Positions 26,530 through 38,195 of a DNA stretch of 64,000 bases are shown piece by piece. This DNA comes from Pseudomonas putida (GTDB lineage: Bacteria; Pseudomonadota; Gammaproteobacteria; Pseudomonadales; Pseudomonadaceae): contig NZ_CP066306.1 of the NCBI RefSeq assembly GCF_016406145.1, positions 2,356,001-2,420,000 on the forward strand, read 5' to 3'. Both the position numbers and the translations under genes were made by a program. The notes under the pieces are model-generated. The model was not told where the DNA came from. It saw only the letters and a program-made list of their open reading frames with translations, and ran no database searches. Each line of letters opens with the position of its first letter. The stretch's first letter is position 1.

Positions 26530-27582
26530 CTATCGCGCCTTGGACTCCTCAGGCGCGACCACATCACCGGCCAGCACCACGGCCTGGTCATCCAGGTAGA
26601 TATCGCAGTTGCGCAGCGGAATATCCAGATGGCAAGGGGTCTTGCGCTTGCCCCCGACCTCGGTGTTGGGGCCGGTGGAGAACAGGAAGTTGCCATAGAA
26701 CGCGCGGGCATCCATGCACATGCCGTCGTTGCGGTCGTGCAGCCCCATGGCGGTCCACTGGGCACGCGGCTGCAGGCCCCAGCCGATATGGGAGATGCCG
26801 TAGACCTCGGGGTCGTTGAAGTACTTCATGTAGTCGCGCAGGTACTCGGCCTCGAAGCCGCCATGGATGCCGGTAATGAAGCCTTTCTCGATCTCCAGGG
26901 TGATGCGCTCGCGGCAGTAGTTCTTGAACGGCAGGATGATGTCGCCCACATCCAGTACCAGCGTGCCTTCAGCGCTGTCCTCGTTCGGCCAGGTGAACAG
27001 GAAGCCGCTTGGCCAGTGGTCCCAGCGGCCGGGCTCGTCGGCATAGCCGTATTCGGTAACAGCCGGGTATTGGCCCAGTGGGGCGTGGAAATCACTGCCG
27101 GCCCTGGAGCGCACCTGCATCGTGCGGGCTTGCTTGAGCTGCGTTTCGGCGGCCAGCACGCGCCGCTTGTCGTCTTCGCACGGCAGCATGCGCGCCAGGA
27201 CTTCCGGGGGTTCGACCGCCAGCAGTATGCGCGTTCCGGTCTTAAGGATCTGCTCCTGCTCCGGTGAGTGCAGCAGCATCATGGTGTCGACGATCAGGTC
27301 GGCCGCTTCCAGCGCCCGCTGGGCGGCCAGGTTGCCGGTCAGGGCGGTGTCGCCGCAGTAGGCGGTCATGTCGTTGCCCATGGCGGTGGGGTGGTTGAAC
27401 GAGGGCAATTCCACCGCGTAGACCTTCGCCTTGAGCCGCTGCGCCGCTTCCATCGCGGCGCTGACCGTACGCGGGTCGGAGTAGTGGCTCTTGAGCACGG
27501 CGACGCTCTGCGTTTCGTCCACCCGGGACAGTTTGAGTACGTGTTCGAACATCTGGGTCAGTTCTGCGTTGCTAACCGGCAT
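26530..27582 (-). CDS. nicX: 2,5-dihydroxypyridine 5,6-dioxygenase
   Basis: Iron(II) extradiol-type dioxygenase of 350 residues that opens 2,5-dihydroxypyridine to N-formylmaleamate. The metal ligands known for NicX are all present at the known positions: H265 (YGISHIGWG), H318 and D320 (PCHLD). It is divergent from nicC and shares with it a 327-bp regulatory region; nicR follows downstream. Confidence 0.96.
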   Translation of the reverse strand: MPVSNAELTQMFEHVLKLSRVDETQSVAVLKSHYSDPRTVSAAMEAAQRLKAKVYAVELPSFNHPTAMGNDMTAYCGDTALTGNLAAQRALEAADLIVDTMMLLHSPEQEQILKTGTRILLAVEPPEVLARMLPCEDDKRRVLAAETQLKQARTMQVRSRAGSDFHAPLGQYPAVTEYGYADEPGRWDHWPSGFLFTWPNEDSAEGTLVLDVGDIILPFKNYCRERITLEIEKGFITGIHGGFEAEYLRDYMKYFNDPEVYGISHIGWGLQPRAQWTAMGLHDRNDGMCMDARAFYGNFLFSTGPNTEVGGKRKTPCHLDIPLRNCDIYLDDQAVVLAGDVVAPEESKAR

Positions 27583-27666
27583 CAGCTTTCTCCTGGCAGG
27601 CCTCGATGAAACCGAAAATGCTGCACCGCAGTGGTGCGGAGCGCTTTATCTCGGTGCAAATTAATA

Positions 27667-27683
27667 GTGTGTACACCCTATAT
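27667..27683. promoter_or_regulatory. candidate NicR site near nicX
   Basis: GTGTGTACACCCTATAT contains the palindrome GTGTACAC and agrees at 13 of 17 positions with 27844-27860 near nicC, in the same orientation. It lies 85 bases before nicX. The 327-bp region 27583-27909 holds no gene; it contains these sites and the dyad at 27710. Confidence 0.5.
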
Positions 27684-27709
27684 GCCTTGATGAAAGCGTA
27701 TCCGGCCTA

Positions 27710-27730
27710 CAAGCGCAAGTGGTGCGTTTG
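27710..27730. promoter_or_regulatory. 21-bp dyad in the nicX-nicC intergenic region
   Basis: Arms CAAGCGCA and TGCGTTTG with spacer AGTGG form a near-perfect inverted repeat. Its right 15 bases recur in the nicA promoter region at 25881-25895 with one mismatch. Candidate operator shared by both promoter regions. Confidence 0.5.
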
Positions 27731-27843
27731 AATGTTACTATTCCACACATAGCCCAGATAATACGGTTGCATTTGTCCGGAAAGCCAATTTCGATCAGCC
27801 GTTTGAATTTTTTTAATATTCTCCTTCACATTAAAAAAATACA

Positions 27844-29861
<2,018 letters not shown>

Positions 29862-29874
29862 AGGAGCACGCGAC

Positions 29875-30627
29875 ATGACCAAGCCCTACCGTATCGGCCA
29901 GATCGTGCCGAGTTCGAACACCACCATGGAAACCGAGATCCCGGCGATGCTCCTGGCCCGCCAGGCGATCCGCCCGGAGCGCTTCACCTTCCACTCCAGC
30001 CGCATGCGCATGAAGCAGGTGAAGAAGGAAGAACTGGCGGCGATGGACGGCGAGTCCGACCGCTGCGCAGTGGAACTGTCAGACGCCAAGGTGGACGTGC
30101 TCGGCTATGCCTGCCTGGTGGCGATCATGGCCATGGGGCTGGGGTATCACCGCCAGTCAGAGAAGCGGTTGCAAAAAGCCACTGCCGACAACGACGCACT
30201 GGCGCCGGTCATCACCAGTGCCGGTGCGCTGGTGGAGGCCCTGCACGTGATGAAGGCCAAGCGCATCGCCATCGTCGCGCCCTACATGAAGCCGTTGACC
30301 GAACTGGTGGTCAACTACATCAGCGAGGAAGGCTTCGAGGTGCAGGACTGGCGCGCGCTGGAAATCCCCGACAACCTCGCCGTGGCACGTCACGACCCGG
30401 CCAACCTGCCGGGCATCGTGGCCGGCATGAACCTTGAGGGCGTCGATGTGGTGGTGCTTTCGGCCTGCGTGCAGATGCAGTCGCTGCCGGCAGTCGCCAA
30501 GGTCGAGGCGCAAACCGGCAAACCGGTGGTCACCGCTGCCATCGCCACCACCTACGCCATGCTCAAGGCGCTGGACCTGGAACCGGTGGTTCCGGGCGCT
30601 GGCGCCTTGCTGTCGGGCGCCTACTGA
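29875..30627 (+). CDS. nicE: maleate cis-trans isomerase
   Basis: Maleate isomerase of 250 residues from the Asp/Glu racemase superfamily. The two catalytic cysteines lie in GYACLVAIMAMG (about C80) and VLSACVQMQS (about C198). It turns maleate into fumarate, the last step before the Krebs cycle. Start at 29875 after AAGGAG. Confidence 0.95.
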   Translation: MTKPYRIGQIVPSSNTTMETEIPAMLLARQAIRPERFTFHSSRMRMKQVKKEELAAMDGESDRCAVELSDAKVDVLGYACLVAIMAMGLGYHRQSEKRLQKATADNDALAPVITSAGALVEALHVMKAKRIAIVAPYMKPLTELVVNYISEEGFEVQDWRALEIPDNLAVARHDPANLPGIVAGMNLEGVDVVVLSACVQMQSLPAVAKVEAQTGKPVVTAAIATTYAMLKALDLEPVVPGAGALLSGAY

Positions 30628-30641
30628 ATCGGGAGACGAAC

Positions 30642-31283
30642 ATGAGCGACGCACAAAGCGCCAGCGACAACTACCAGGGCGTATGGGGTCAGCGTATCGG
30701 CTTCGGGCGCAAGGCAGCCCTGCTGATGATCGACTTCATGCAGGGCTACACCACCCCCGGTGCGCCGCTCTACGCCCCCGGCGTGGTGACGGCGGTCGAG
30801 CAGGCTGCCGTGCTGCTGGCATTGGCCCGGGACTGCGGTACGCTGGTGGTTCATACCAATATCCGCTACCAGGCCCCGCATTTTGCCGATGGCGGCGTGT
30901 GGGTACGCAAGGCGCCGGTAATGAAGGACATGGTCGAAGGCAACCCGCTGGCGGCATTCTGCGAGGCCGTCGTGCCATGGGCTGATGAGCCGGTGCTCAC
31001 CAAGCAGTACGCCAGCGCGTTCTTCGGCACCAGCCTGGCACCGCTGCTGCATGCACAAGGGATCGATACCGTGGTGCTGGCCGGCTGCTCCACCAGTGGC
31101 TGCATCCGCGCCAGTGCGGTGGATGCGCTGCAGCACGGCTTGCGAACCATCGTGGTGCGCGAGTGCGTCGGTGATCGCCACCCCGCGCCGCACGAAGCAA
31201 ACCTGTTCGACATCGACAGCAAGTACGGCGATGTCGTCAGCCTGCAGGAAGCCATGGCGCAACTCCAGCGCCTGGCCAACTGA
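30642..31283 (+). CDS. nicF: maleamate amidohydrolase
   Basis: Isochorismatase-like cysteine hydrolase of 213 residues that hydrolyses maleamate to maleate and ammonia. The triad fits D31 (LMIDFMQGY), K121 (LTKQYASAF) and C154 (GCSTSGCIRAS). It is the last enzyme gene of the nicCDEF run, 14 bases after nicE. Confidence 0.95.
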   Translation: MSDAQSASDNYQGVWGQRIGFGRKAALLMIDFMQGYTTPGAPLYAPGVVTAVEQAAVLLALARDCGTLVVHTNIRYQAPHFADGGVWVRKAPVMKDMVEGNPLAAFCEAVVPWADEPVLTKQYASAFFGTSLAPLLHAQGIDTVVLAGCSTSGCIRASAVDALQHGLRTIVVRECVGDRHPAPHEANLFDIDSKYGDVVSLQEAMAQLQRLAN

Positions 31284-31404
31284 AACCGCACACCTTGCAC
31301 CCATAACAATCAAGTAACGGCGCGGGAAGCCCGTTGCATGACCGTCCGCTGTGCGGGCGGCCACCCCGCAGGAGCACCCGGGGTATTGTGACGCCGTCCT
31401 GAAA

Positions 31405-31425
31405 CGCCGCGTATAGTGCGCGGCG
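31405..31425. other. stem-loop between nicF and nicT
   Basis: Arms CGCCGCG and CGCGGCG with a seven-base loop lie in the 209-bp gap between nicF and nicT. No T run follows, so it is not an obvious terminator; it could be a processing or attenuation structure. Confidence 0.35.
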
Positions 31426-31492
31426 CGCCCGGAGCGTCGAAAACTGCTGGCCTGAAAACAAAACCACAAAGTCACCCGCCAGGAGACAGGAA

Positions 31493-32806
31493 ATGCCAAT
31501 TGCGAATGCAACAGCGGTCCACAGCGACATCGACCAATCGACTCAAGCGCTTTACCGCAGGATCACCTGGAGGCTCATACCTTTCCTGTGCTTCTGCTAC
31601 CTTGCGGCCTACCTGGACCGCATCAACGTCGGCTTCGCCAAGCTGCAGATGCTCGAAGACCTGCAGTTCAGCACCGCAGCCTATGGCTTGGGGGCGGGCC
31701 TGTTCTTCGTCGGCTACATCATCTTCGAGGTGCCAAGCAACCTGGTCCTGCAGCGCGTCGGCGCCAAGCTGTGGATCGCCCGCATCATGATCACCTGGGG
31801 CCTGCTCTCGGCCTGCACCATGTTCGTCACCACCACTACGCAGTTCTACGTCCTGCGCTTTCTGCTCGGGGCGGCCGAGGCGGGCTTCCTGCCGGGCGTG
31901 CTGTTCTACCTGACCATGTGGTACCCGACCTATCGGCGCGGGCGCATCATCGCGCTGTTCATGATCGGGCTGCCGCTGTCGAGTGTGATCGGCGGGCCGA
32001 TCTCGGGCTGGATCATGGGCCACTTCGACCAGGTGCATGGCCTGCAGGGCTGGCAATGGCTGTTCCTGCTGGAGGCGATCCCCAGTGTGCTGCTGGGTAT
32101 CCTGACGTTCTGGGCATTGCCGAACAACTTCCAGCAGGCCAAGTGGCTGTCCGCAGACGACAAGGCACAACTGGCCGCCGACCTTGCCGCCGACGATGCC
32201 GAAGGCAAGGGCAGCAAGCACAGCTTCCGCGACGGTTTCTTCAACCTGAAAGTGTGGATGCTCGGTGGCATCGATTTCTCGATCCTGCTGAGCGCCTACG
32301 CCATGGGCTTCTGGATGCCCACCTTCATCCGCGACGCGGGTGTCAGCGATACCTTCCATATCGGCCTGCTCACGGCGATCCCGAGCCTGGCGGCATTGCT
32401 TGGCATGTTGATGATCGGTGCCAGTTCCGACCGTCATCGCGAGCGCCGCTGGCACATCATCGTGCCCTTCATCATCGGTGCAATTGCCATGGCCAGCAGC
32501 ACCCTGTTCAGCCAGAACCTGGTGATGACCGTGCTGCTGTTCGCCATCGCCTCGGCAGCCATCATCGGAGCGGTGCCGGTGTTCTTCAGCCTGCCGGCGA
32601 CCTTCCTCAAAGGCACCGCTGCGGCGACCGGTTTCGCCCTGGCGTGTTCGCTGGCCAACATCGCGGGGCTAGTGAGCAACTCGTTGATGGGGATGGTCAC
32701 CGACCTGACCGGTACCTCCCATGCCGCGCTGTGGGTGTTCGCCCTCTGCTTGCTGCTCAGCTGCTTCCTGGTCATCGCCTTGCCGGCAAAGCTGGTCAAC
32801 CGATAA
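31493..32806 (+). CDS. nicT: MFS transporter for nicotinate-pathway substrate
   Basis: Major-facilitator permease of 437 residues, anion:cation-symporter group (RRITWRLIPFLCFCYLAAYLDRINVGFAKLQM is the typical N-terminus; GAAEAGFLPGVLFYLTMWYPTYRRGR is the typical loop). About 12 membrane segments. In P. putida NicT is thought to bring in 6-hydroxynicotinate or related acids. It lies between the catabolic genes and the porin nicP. Confidence 0.9.
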   Translation: MPIANATAVHSDIDQSTQALYRRITWRLIPFLCFCYLAAYLDRINVGFAKLQMLEDLQFSTAAYGLGAGLFFVGYIIFEVPSNLVLQRVGAKLWIARIMITWGLLSACTMFVTTTTQFYVLRFLLGAAEAGFLPGVLFYLTMWYPTYRRGRIIALFMIGLPLSSVIGGPISGWIMGHFDQVHGLQGWQWLFLLEAIPSVLLGILTFWALPNNFQQAKWLSADDKAQLAADLAADDAEGKGSKHSFRDGFFNLKVWMLGGIDFSILLSAYAMGFWMPTFIRDAGVSDTFHIGLLTAIPSLAALLGMLMIGASSDRHRERRWHIIVPFIIGAIAMASSTLFSQNLVMTVLLFAIASAAIIGAVPVFFSLPATFLKGTAAATGFALACSLANIAGLVSNSLMGMVTDLTGTSHAALWVFALCLLLSCFLVIALPAKLVNR

Positions 32807-32834
32807 CGGCCTGACCCTTCGCGCCACGGCAGTG

Positions 32835-32858
32835 CAAGCGGGCCAGCCAGCCCGCTTG
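32835..32858 (+). other. stem-loop between nicT and nicP
   Basis: Perfect 9-bp stem (CAAGCGGGC / GCCCGCTTG, loop of six) 29 bases after nicT and before nicP. There is no T run, so it may be an attenuator or mRNA-stabilising hairpin rather than a full terminator. Confidence 0.4.
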
Positions 32859-32943
32859 AAGACCCTTCCAAAAACACTCCGCGCGGGTGGCCTCAAGGCC
32901 ACTGCGGCGGGGAGCTGTTGCCCGAATCCAGGAGTCGTTTCAA

Positions 32944-34239
32944 ATGCCCGTCAACACGTCACAGCGTCATTCCCCGACCGCGCGCCTGGCTGGCGGCTGC
33001 ATCGCCGCAGCCCTCTGTGCTGAAGCAACGGCCGAAGTAGAGGCCGGTTTCATCGAGGGCGCCAGTGCTACGCTGCAAGCGCGCAATTATTTCTTCAGCC
33101 GCGATTATGCCGATATCAAAGGGGCGAGCACGCAGTCGCGCACCCAGGAGTGGGCCCAGGGTTTCATCCTCAATGCCACCTCTGGCTACACCCAAGGCCC
33201 CATCGGCGTTGGTATCGATGTCACCGGCCTGCTGGGTTTCAAGCTCGACAGCAGCCCCGCGCATGCCAGGTCAGGGCTGTTGCCCAGCCTTGACAGCGGC
33301 CAGTCGGCAGACGACTACAGCCGCCTGGGTGCGGCGGTGAAATTCAAGGTGTCGCGCACCGAACTGAAGGTGGGCGAATTGATGCCCAACCTGCCGGTGC
33401 TGCTTTTCAGCGACCTGCGCCTGCTACCGCCGACCTACCAGGGCGCCATGCTCGAGTCCCGCGAGTTTGCCGGGTTGACCTTGAGCGCCGGGCAGTTTCG
33501 CTCCACCAGCCTGCGCGACTCCTCCAACAGCCAGAAGATGTATGCCCTGGTCAATGACCCGATCAACCCTTCACGGTTGGCGCGATTCACCAGTGATCGT
33601 TTCAATTATGTCGGCGCGGACTATGCGTTCAACGACAACCGTACCCAGGTCGGCGTGTGGCAAGCGCAGCTGGAAGACATCTACCAGCAGCGTTTTTACA
33701 GCCTCAAACACGCTGAACCTTTGGGTGACTGGACCCTGGGGGTGAATGCCGGCTACTTCGATGCCCAGGAGGATGGCCGGCAGATCGCAGGCCGTTACGA
33801 CAACCATGCACTGTTCAGCCTGTTCTCGGCCAAAACGGGTGGGCATACCTTCTATGTGGGGTACCAGCAGATCGGCGGGGACGACGGGTTCATCCAGGTT
33901 GGCGCCAACACCAACCCGATGGGCAATACCCTGCCCACCTATGAGTTCGCAGCGCCCGGTGAGCGCTCGTGGCAGGCTCGTCACGATTACAACTTCGTTG
34001 CGCTGGGGATACCCGGGCTGACCTCGACGCTGCGCTATGTGAAGGGGCGCGACGTGGAGACCGGCCTGGGCTTCGAGGGGCGTGACCGGGAGCGCGATCT
34101 GGACCTTGCCTATGTGGTGCAGAGCGGCCCCCTGGCCGGGCTGGGGGTACGGATTCGCAACGTGATGGCCCGCTCGAACTATCGCACGGACATTGACGAG
34201 AACCGGTTGATCCTCAGTTATACGGTAAAGCTGTTCTGA
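32944..34239 (+). CDS. nicP: OprD-family porin NicP
   Basis: Outer-membrane porin of 431 residues. After a signal sequence it shows the OprD start ([22 protein letters not shown]), the internal strand motif [36 protein letters not shown] and a C-terminal beta-signal ([11 protein letters not shown]). It carries pyridine carboxylates across the outer membrane. Start 32944 follows an AGGAG site 13 bases upstream. It closes the nic cluster and converges with the next gene. Confidence 0.92.
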   Translation: MPVNTSQRHSPTARLAGGCIAAALCAEATAEVEAGFIEGASATLQARNYFFSRDYADIKGASTQSRTQEWAQGFILNATSGYTQGPIGVGIDVTGLLGFKLDSSPAHARSGLLPSLDSGQSADDYSRLGAAVKFKVSRTELKVGELMPNLPVLLFSDLRLLPPTYQGAMLESREFAGLTLSAGQFRSTSLRDSSNSQKMYALVNDPINPSRLARFTSDRFNYVGADYAFNDNRTQVGVWQAQLEDIYQQRFYSLKHAEPLGDWTLGVNAGYFDAQEDGRQIAGRYDNHALFSLFSAKTGGHTFYVGYQQIGGDDGFIQVGANTNPMGNTLPTYEFAAPGERSWQARHDYNFVALGIPGLTSTLRYVKGRDVETGLGFEGRDRERDLDLAYVVQSGPLAGLGVRIRNVMARSNYRTDIDENRLILSYTVKLF

Positions 34240-34251
34240 CCCCGGGCTGGC

Positions 34252-35964
34252 TTACTCCCGCGCCTGGGCCCCGGCGATATGCCGACCGGCCACATAACCG
34301 AACGTCAGCGCCGGGCCCAGGTTGATGCCCCCGGACGGGTACCAGCCGCCGAACACGCTGGCCATGTCGGTGCCCGCTGCATACAGGCCGCCGATGGGCT
34401 GGCCGTGTTCATCCAGCACACGTGCGTGGCCGTCGGTGCGCAGGCCGGCGAAGGTGCCGAAGCAGCCGGGCTGCACCTTGACCGCGTAGAACGGGCCTTG
34501 CTCGATCGGCGCGACGCAGGGGTTGGGCCCCTTGTGTTGGGGATCGCCCTGTTTGCGGTTGAACGGCGTGCTACCGCGCCCGAACTCAGGGTCCTGGCCT
34601 TGGCGTGCGTGGCGGTTGTATTCAGCGACTGTGGCGCTCAAGCCCGCAGGGTCGATGCCGCAGGCGCGGGCCAGCAGTTCCAGGCTGGCACCGCGCTTGA
34701 GGTAGCCACTGCGCAGGTGCGGCCCCACCGGCAGCGGGGCGGGGCGGGCGTGGCCAAGGCCGTAACGGCGCAGGAAACGGTGGTCACAGATCAGCCACGA
34801 GCAAGCTTCCTCGTCTTGCGGTACGGCGTCGAGCATGGCGGCGACATAGTCGTAGTAGCCGTGCGCCTCGTTGACGAAGCGCTTGCCGTTGGCCAGTACA
34901 CCGATGATGCCCGGTTTGCCGCGTTCGATGATGTGCGGGAAGTGGCCGACGCTGCCATCACGGTGCGCTACCTTGGACACCGGGGCCCAGGCGACTGCCG
35001 ACTTCAGGCCGGTGGCTACCACGCCGCCGGCTGATTCGCCCAGGCGCAGGCCGTCGCCGGAGCACGACGGCGGCGGCAGGGCGAGGTTGTCATGGCCAGT
35101 GGCATCGCGCGGGAACAATTGCCGGCGCCGCACCGGGTCATGAGGAAAACCACCGGCTGCCAGCACCACGGCTTTGGCGCGAAGCGTGAGGTCGCCCTGC
35201 GCCGTGCCGATCACCGCGCCACGCACCTGGCCGTCCTCCATCAGCAGGCGTTTGGCTGGCGCAGACTCAAGCAGGCGCACGCCCAGGTCTTCGGCCGACT
35301 TGGCCAGGCGCGCCACCAGTGCCACGCCGTTGACCAGGTGCATGGCCCGGCCATGGCGGGCGAGGTGGTAAAGGTGGCGCCCGAAACGCTTGCACACATG
35401 CCAGAAGGCGCGGGGCGAGCGGGTCATGTTGAGAAAGGCCGCAAGGTCGGCGCCAGCCATGATCGGCATGCCCATGAACGAGGTTTCGCGCAGTGTCCTG
35501 CGCAAGCGTGGCAACAGCGCACCGAGTTCGCGGGCGTCATAAGGGGCGGCGATGACCTGGTGCCCACCGGTGGCGGCGCCAGGAGTGTCGCCGTGCATGT
35601 CGGGGATGGCGTTGCCATCGGCGAACTGCAGGGCCGTGTGTTTCTCGAAAAAGGCGACCATGTGCGGGCAGGCTTCGAGAAAGGCGTCGATGCGCTGCGC
35701 ATCGTAATGTGCGCCCAGTTCGTTGCGCAGGTAAGTGCGTGGCTGCTCGATGTCTTCTTCGATACCGGCGCGGCGCGCCAGCGGGTTGCGCGGCACCCAG
35801 GCCCAGCCGCCGGACCAGGCTGTGGCGCCGCCGAACACCGGGTCTTTTTCCACAAGGGTAACCCGCTGCCCATGCCAGGCAGCCGTGACCGCAGCAGCCA
35901 GCCCGGCGGCGCCGGAGCCAATGACCAGTACATCGCATTCGGCTTGCAAGGTGTCGGTGGGCAT
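34252..35964 (-). CDS. KstD-like FAD dehydrogenase, paralogue A
   Basis: Flavoprotein of 570 residues in the FAD_binding_2 (fumarate reductase/3-ketosteroid dehydrogenase) family. The FAD motif DVLVIGSGAAGLAAAV sits at the N-terminus, followed by the loop FGGATAWSGGWAWVPRNPLA. A Tyr after FVNEAHGYYDY and the C-terminal GWYPSGGINLGPALTFGYVAG line up with the catalytic Tyr and Tyr/Gly pair of 3-ketosteroid-delta1-dehydrogenases. This suggests desaturation next to a keto group. It is divergent from the IclR gene with an IclR-like dyad 22 bases before its start, and is one of three paralogues in the cluster. Substrate unknown. Confidence 0.8.
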   Translation of the reverse strand: MPTDTLQAECDVLVIGSGAAGLAAAVTAAWHGQRVTLVEKDPVFGGATAWSGGWAWVPRNPLARRAGIEEDIEQPRTYLRNELGAHYDAQRIDAFLEACPHMVAFFEKHTALQFADGNAIPDMHGDTPGAATGGHQVIAAPYDARELGALLPRLRRTLRETSFMGMPIMAGADLAAFLNMTRSPRAFWHVCKRFGRHLYHLARHGRAMHLVNGVALVARLAKSAEDLGVRLLESAPAKRLLMEDGQVRGAVIGTAQGDLTLRAKAVVLAAGGFPHDPVRRRQLFPRDATGHDNLALPPPSCSGDGLRLGESAGGVVATGLKSAVAWAPVSKVAHRDGSVGHFPHIIERGKPGIIGVLANGKRFVNEAHGYYDYVAAMLDAVPQDEEACSWLICDHRFLRRYGLGHARPAPLPVGPHLRSGYLKRGASLELLARACGIDPAGLSATVAEYNRHARQGQDPEFGRGSTPFNRKQGDPQHKGPNPCVAPIEQGPFYAVKVQPGCFGTFAGLRTDGHARVLDEHGQPIGGLYAAGTDMASVFGGWYPSGGINLGPALTFGYVAGRHIAGAQARE

Positions 35965-35986
35965 TGCGGGTCTCCGGTATTATTAT

Positions 35987-36001
35987 TGGAACAAGGTTCC
36001 A
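35987..36001. promoter_or_regulatory. IclR-type operator 1 (before flavoprotein A)
   Basis: TGGAACAAGGTTCCA is a perfect 6-3-6 palindrome just before the ribosome site of the flavoprotein at 35964. It is like the E. coli IclR consensus TGGAAAT-N-ATTTCCA and recurs in degenerate form at 36104 and 37041. Confidence 0.7.
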
Positions 36002-36103
36002 TATTCTTCTTGGTTGACCCGCCGGGATGCAAGTGACGCCAGTAAGTAGTGGTCGATAAACGGACACTTCAGAGCTGGTCAGCTGCGGTGGCCCATGAGG
36101 ATA

Positions 36104-36118
36104 TGGAATCATCTTCCA
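36104..36118. promoter_or_regulatory. IclR-type operator 2 (before the IclR gene)
   Basis: TGGAATCATCTTCCA, 31 bases before the IclR start, keeps the TGGAA/TTCCA arms of operator 1 at the same spacing. This suggests autoregulation. Confidence 0.6.
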
Positions 36119-36149
36119 GAATTTGCCTTCTTTATCAGGAAACCCTGTC

Positions 36150-36926
36150 ATGGCCGGTAGTCAGATCGAACGCGCCTTCAGTCTTGTAGAAAGCCTTGCC
36201 GCCGAGCCCCAGGGCCTGGGCCTGCAAACCCTCGCTGACCAGCTTCAGATCCCCAAGAGCGCAGCCCATCGCATGCTCGCTGAACTCGCGCGTCTGGGCT
36301 ACGTACGCCAGAACCGTGACAACAGCCGCTATCAGTTGTCCGCCAAGCTGGTGGCGCTGGGCTTTCGCTATCTGTCCAGCAGCGGCGCCGACATCATCCA
36401 GCCGATACTCGACCGCCTGGCCCAGGAAAGCGGCGAGCTGGTGCGCCTGGGCGTGATCGACGGCGCCCGCCAGACCTGGATCGCCAAATCCCAGGGCGCG
36501 CGGTCCGGTTTGCGTTACGACCCGGACATGGGCCGCGATGCGCCCCTGTTCTATACCGCCTCCGGGCATGCCTGGCTGGCCAGCCTGAGCGATGACGAGG
36601 CGCTGCAAATGGTCCTGCGCCAGGGCATTGCCGACCCCGAGCAGTTCGGCCCCAACGCGCCGCGCTCCACCGAACAGCTGCTGAGTTACCTGGCGGGCGC
36701 CCGTGAGCGGGGTTATGCCTGGGTCGAGCAAACCTCGGCAGTCGGTACCTCGGCCCTGGCTGCGGTGGTGCGCCGGCCGCAAGGTAATGAGGTCATTGGC
36801 GTGCTAAGCATTGCCGGGCCCAGTGCGCGCCTTTCGCAAGCACGCCTGCCGGAGCTTGCGCCTTTATTGTTGGCGGCTGTGGAGGAGTTGTCGGCAGCCA
36901 GCCAGGCGAGTGAGTTGTTTGCTTGA
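36150..36926 (+). CDS. IclR-family regulator 1
   Basis: Regulator of 258 residues with an N-terminal winged helix (LGLQTLADQLQIPKSAAHRMLAELARLGYV) and a C-terminal effector domain (SGELVRLGVIDGARQTWIAKSQGARSG). ATG 36150 is chosen because AGGA precedes it; the frame starts at 36123. The dyads at 35987, 36104 and 37041 make it the probable regulator of flavoprotein A, itself, and the two genes downstream. Confidence 0.88.
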   Translation: MAGSQIERAFSLVESLAAEPQGLGLQTLADQLQIPKSAAHRMLAELARLGYVRQNRDNSRYQLSAKLVALGFRYLSSSGADIIQPILDRLAQESGELVRLGVIDGARQTWIAKSQGARSGLRYDPDMGRDAPLFYTASGHAWLASLSDDEALQMVLRQGIADPEQFGPNAPRSTEQLLSYLAGARERGYAWVEQTSAVGTSALAAVVRRPQGNEVIGVLSIAGPSARLSQARLPELAPLLLAAVEELSAASQASELFA

Positions 36927-37040
36927 TATGCACCGCAGCATTGGCCTGCCTCTGAAGCTTTCCGGTCGATTACCGCACACTCTATGCACGGCGTCCTTTT
37001 GCAAAGCAGACCGTAGTTCTAAATTATCGATAGTCGATTT

Positions 37041-37055
37041 TGGAACTGTGTTCAG
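37041..37055. promoter_or_regulatory. IclR-type operator 3 (before the Gfo/Idh gene)
   Basis: TGGAACTGTGTTCAG keeps the left arm of operator 1 exactly and four of six bases of the right arm. It lies 36 bases before the start of the dehydrogenase gene. Confidence 0.55.
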
Positions 37056-37091
37056 AATTTGCCAAAACAACAACGAAAAGAGGACTGCCCG

Positions 37092-38144
37092 TTGAACGCC
37101 CCCCTTCGCATCGCCCTGATTGGCGCCGGTATCATGGGCCGCCAGCATTACCAGCATCTGAGCCAGGTGCCGCAAGCGCAGTTGTGCGCGGTGGCCGACC
37201 CCGGCCCCCAGGCTGAAGCCTTCGCCGCCGAGTGCGGGGTGGCATATTTCGCCGATCACCGGCAGATGCTGCAAACTGTGCGCCCCGAGGCCGTGATCGT
37301 GGCCAATCCGAACAACCTGCACGTGGCCACCGCCCTCGATTGTGTCGAAGCCGGTGTGCCGGTATTGGTAGAAAAGCCAATAGGAGTGCACCTGGATGAA
37401 GTGCGGGCGCTGGTGGAGGCGTCGCGCCGCTGTCGCGTGCCGGTGCTGGTCGGCCACCACCGGCGGCATAACCCGCTGATTGCCAGCGCGCGGGGCGTGA
37501 TCGCCGAAGGGGCCTTGGGCCGGTTGGTCAACGTCACCGCGCTGTGGCAGTTGCAAAAGCCCGACAGCTATTTCGACACCCCATGGCGCCGCGAGCCCGG
37601 CGCCGGTTTTCTGCTGACCAACCTGATCCACGACCTCGACCTGCTGCGCTACCTGTGCGGCGAGGTGGTACAGGTGCAGGCGTTCACCCGTAACCAGGTG
37701 CGCGGTTTTGCCAACGAGGACAGCGCGGCAGTGCTGCTGGAGTTCGCCAACGGTGCGCTGGGCAGCCTGACCGGCTCCGACGCGGTGGCAGCGCCGTGGA
37801 GCTGGGAGCTGAGCTCGGGAGAAAGCCCTGTCTATCCGCGCCAGGCGGACCAACCCTGCTACCTGCTGGCCGGCACCCGGGGAGCGCTGAGCATCCCGCA
37901 GCTCAAGCACTGGCAGTACGCCGAGGCAAACTCGGGTTGGCATACACCGTTGCTGCAGAGCGAGGCAGGTATCCCGGCGGGGGCGGCATTGACCCTGCAG
38001 TTGCAGCACTTTGTCCGTGTTGCCCGTGGGCAGGAAGCGCCATTGACCGATGCCGCTGACGGTGGCCGCACCTTGGCGTTGATCGAGGCGATCCGCCAGG
38101 CGGCCGCCAGCGGCCGGGCTTGCGCGCCAGAGATCATCGTGTGA
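37092..38144 (+). CDS. Gfo/Idh/MocA-family NAD(P)-dependent dehydrogenase
   Basis: Protein of 350 residues. The N-terminal Rossmann fold begins RIALIGAGIMGRQHYQHL and carries the family EKP motif (VLVEKPIGVHLDE); the C-terminal domain has GHHRRHNPLI and an HD(L)D-type segment (NLIHDLDLLRYLCGE). Family members oxidise hydroxyl groups of sugars, inositols or cyclitols. The start is taken as TTG 37092, because AAGAGGA lies at the right distance and the family N-terminus then begins at once; an upstream TTG at 37059 has no ribosome site. Followed 51 bases later by a TIM-barrel gene. Substrate unknown. Confidence 0.82.
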   Translation: MNAPLRIALIGAGIMGRQHYQHLSQVPQAQLCAVADPGPQAEAFAAECGVAYFADHRQMLQTVRPEAVIVANPNNLHVATALDCVEAGVPVLVEKPIGVHLDEVRALVEASRRCRVPVLVGHHRRHNPLIASARGVIAEGALGRLVNVTALWQLQKPDSYFDTPWRREPGAGFLLTNLIHDLDLLRYLCGEVVQVQAFTRNQVRGFANEDSAAVLLEFANGALGSLTGSDAVAAPWSWELSSGESPVYPRQADQPCYLLAGTRGALSIPQLKHWQYAEANSGWHTPLLQSEAGIPAGAALTLQLQHFVRVARGQEAPLTDAADGGRTLALIEAIRQAAASGRACAPEIIV

Positions 38145-38195
38145 ACCGCGTGAGCGTTCTTTTGCCCCGTACCCATTTGCCTGCAGGTAACCCGC

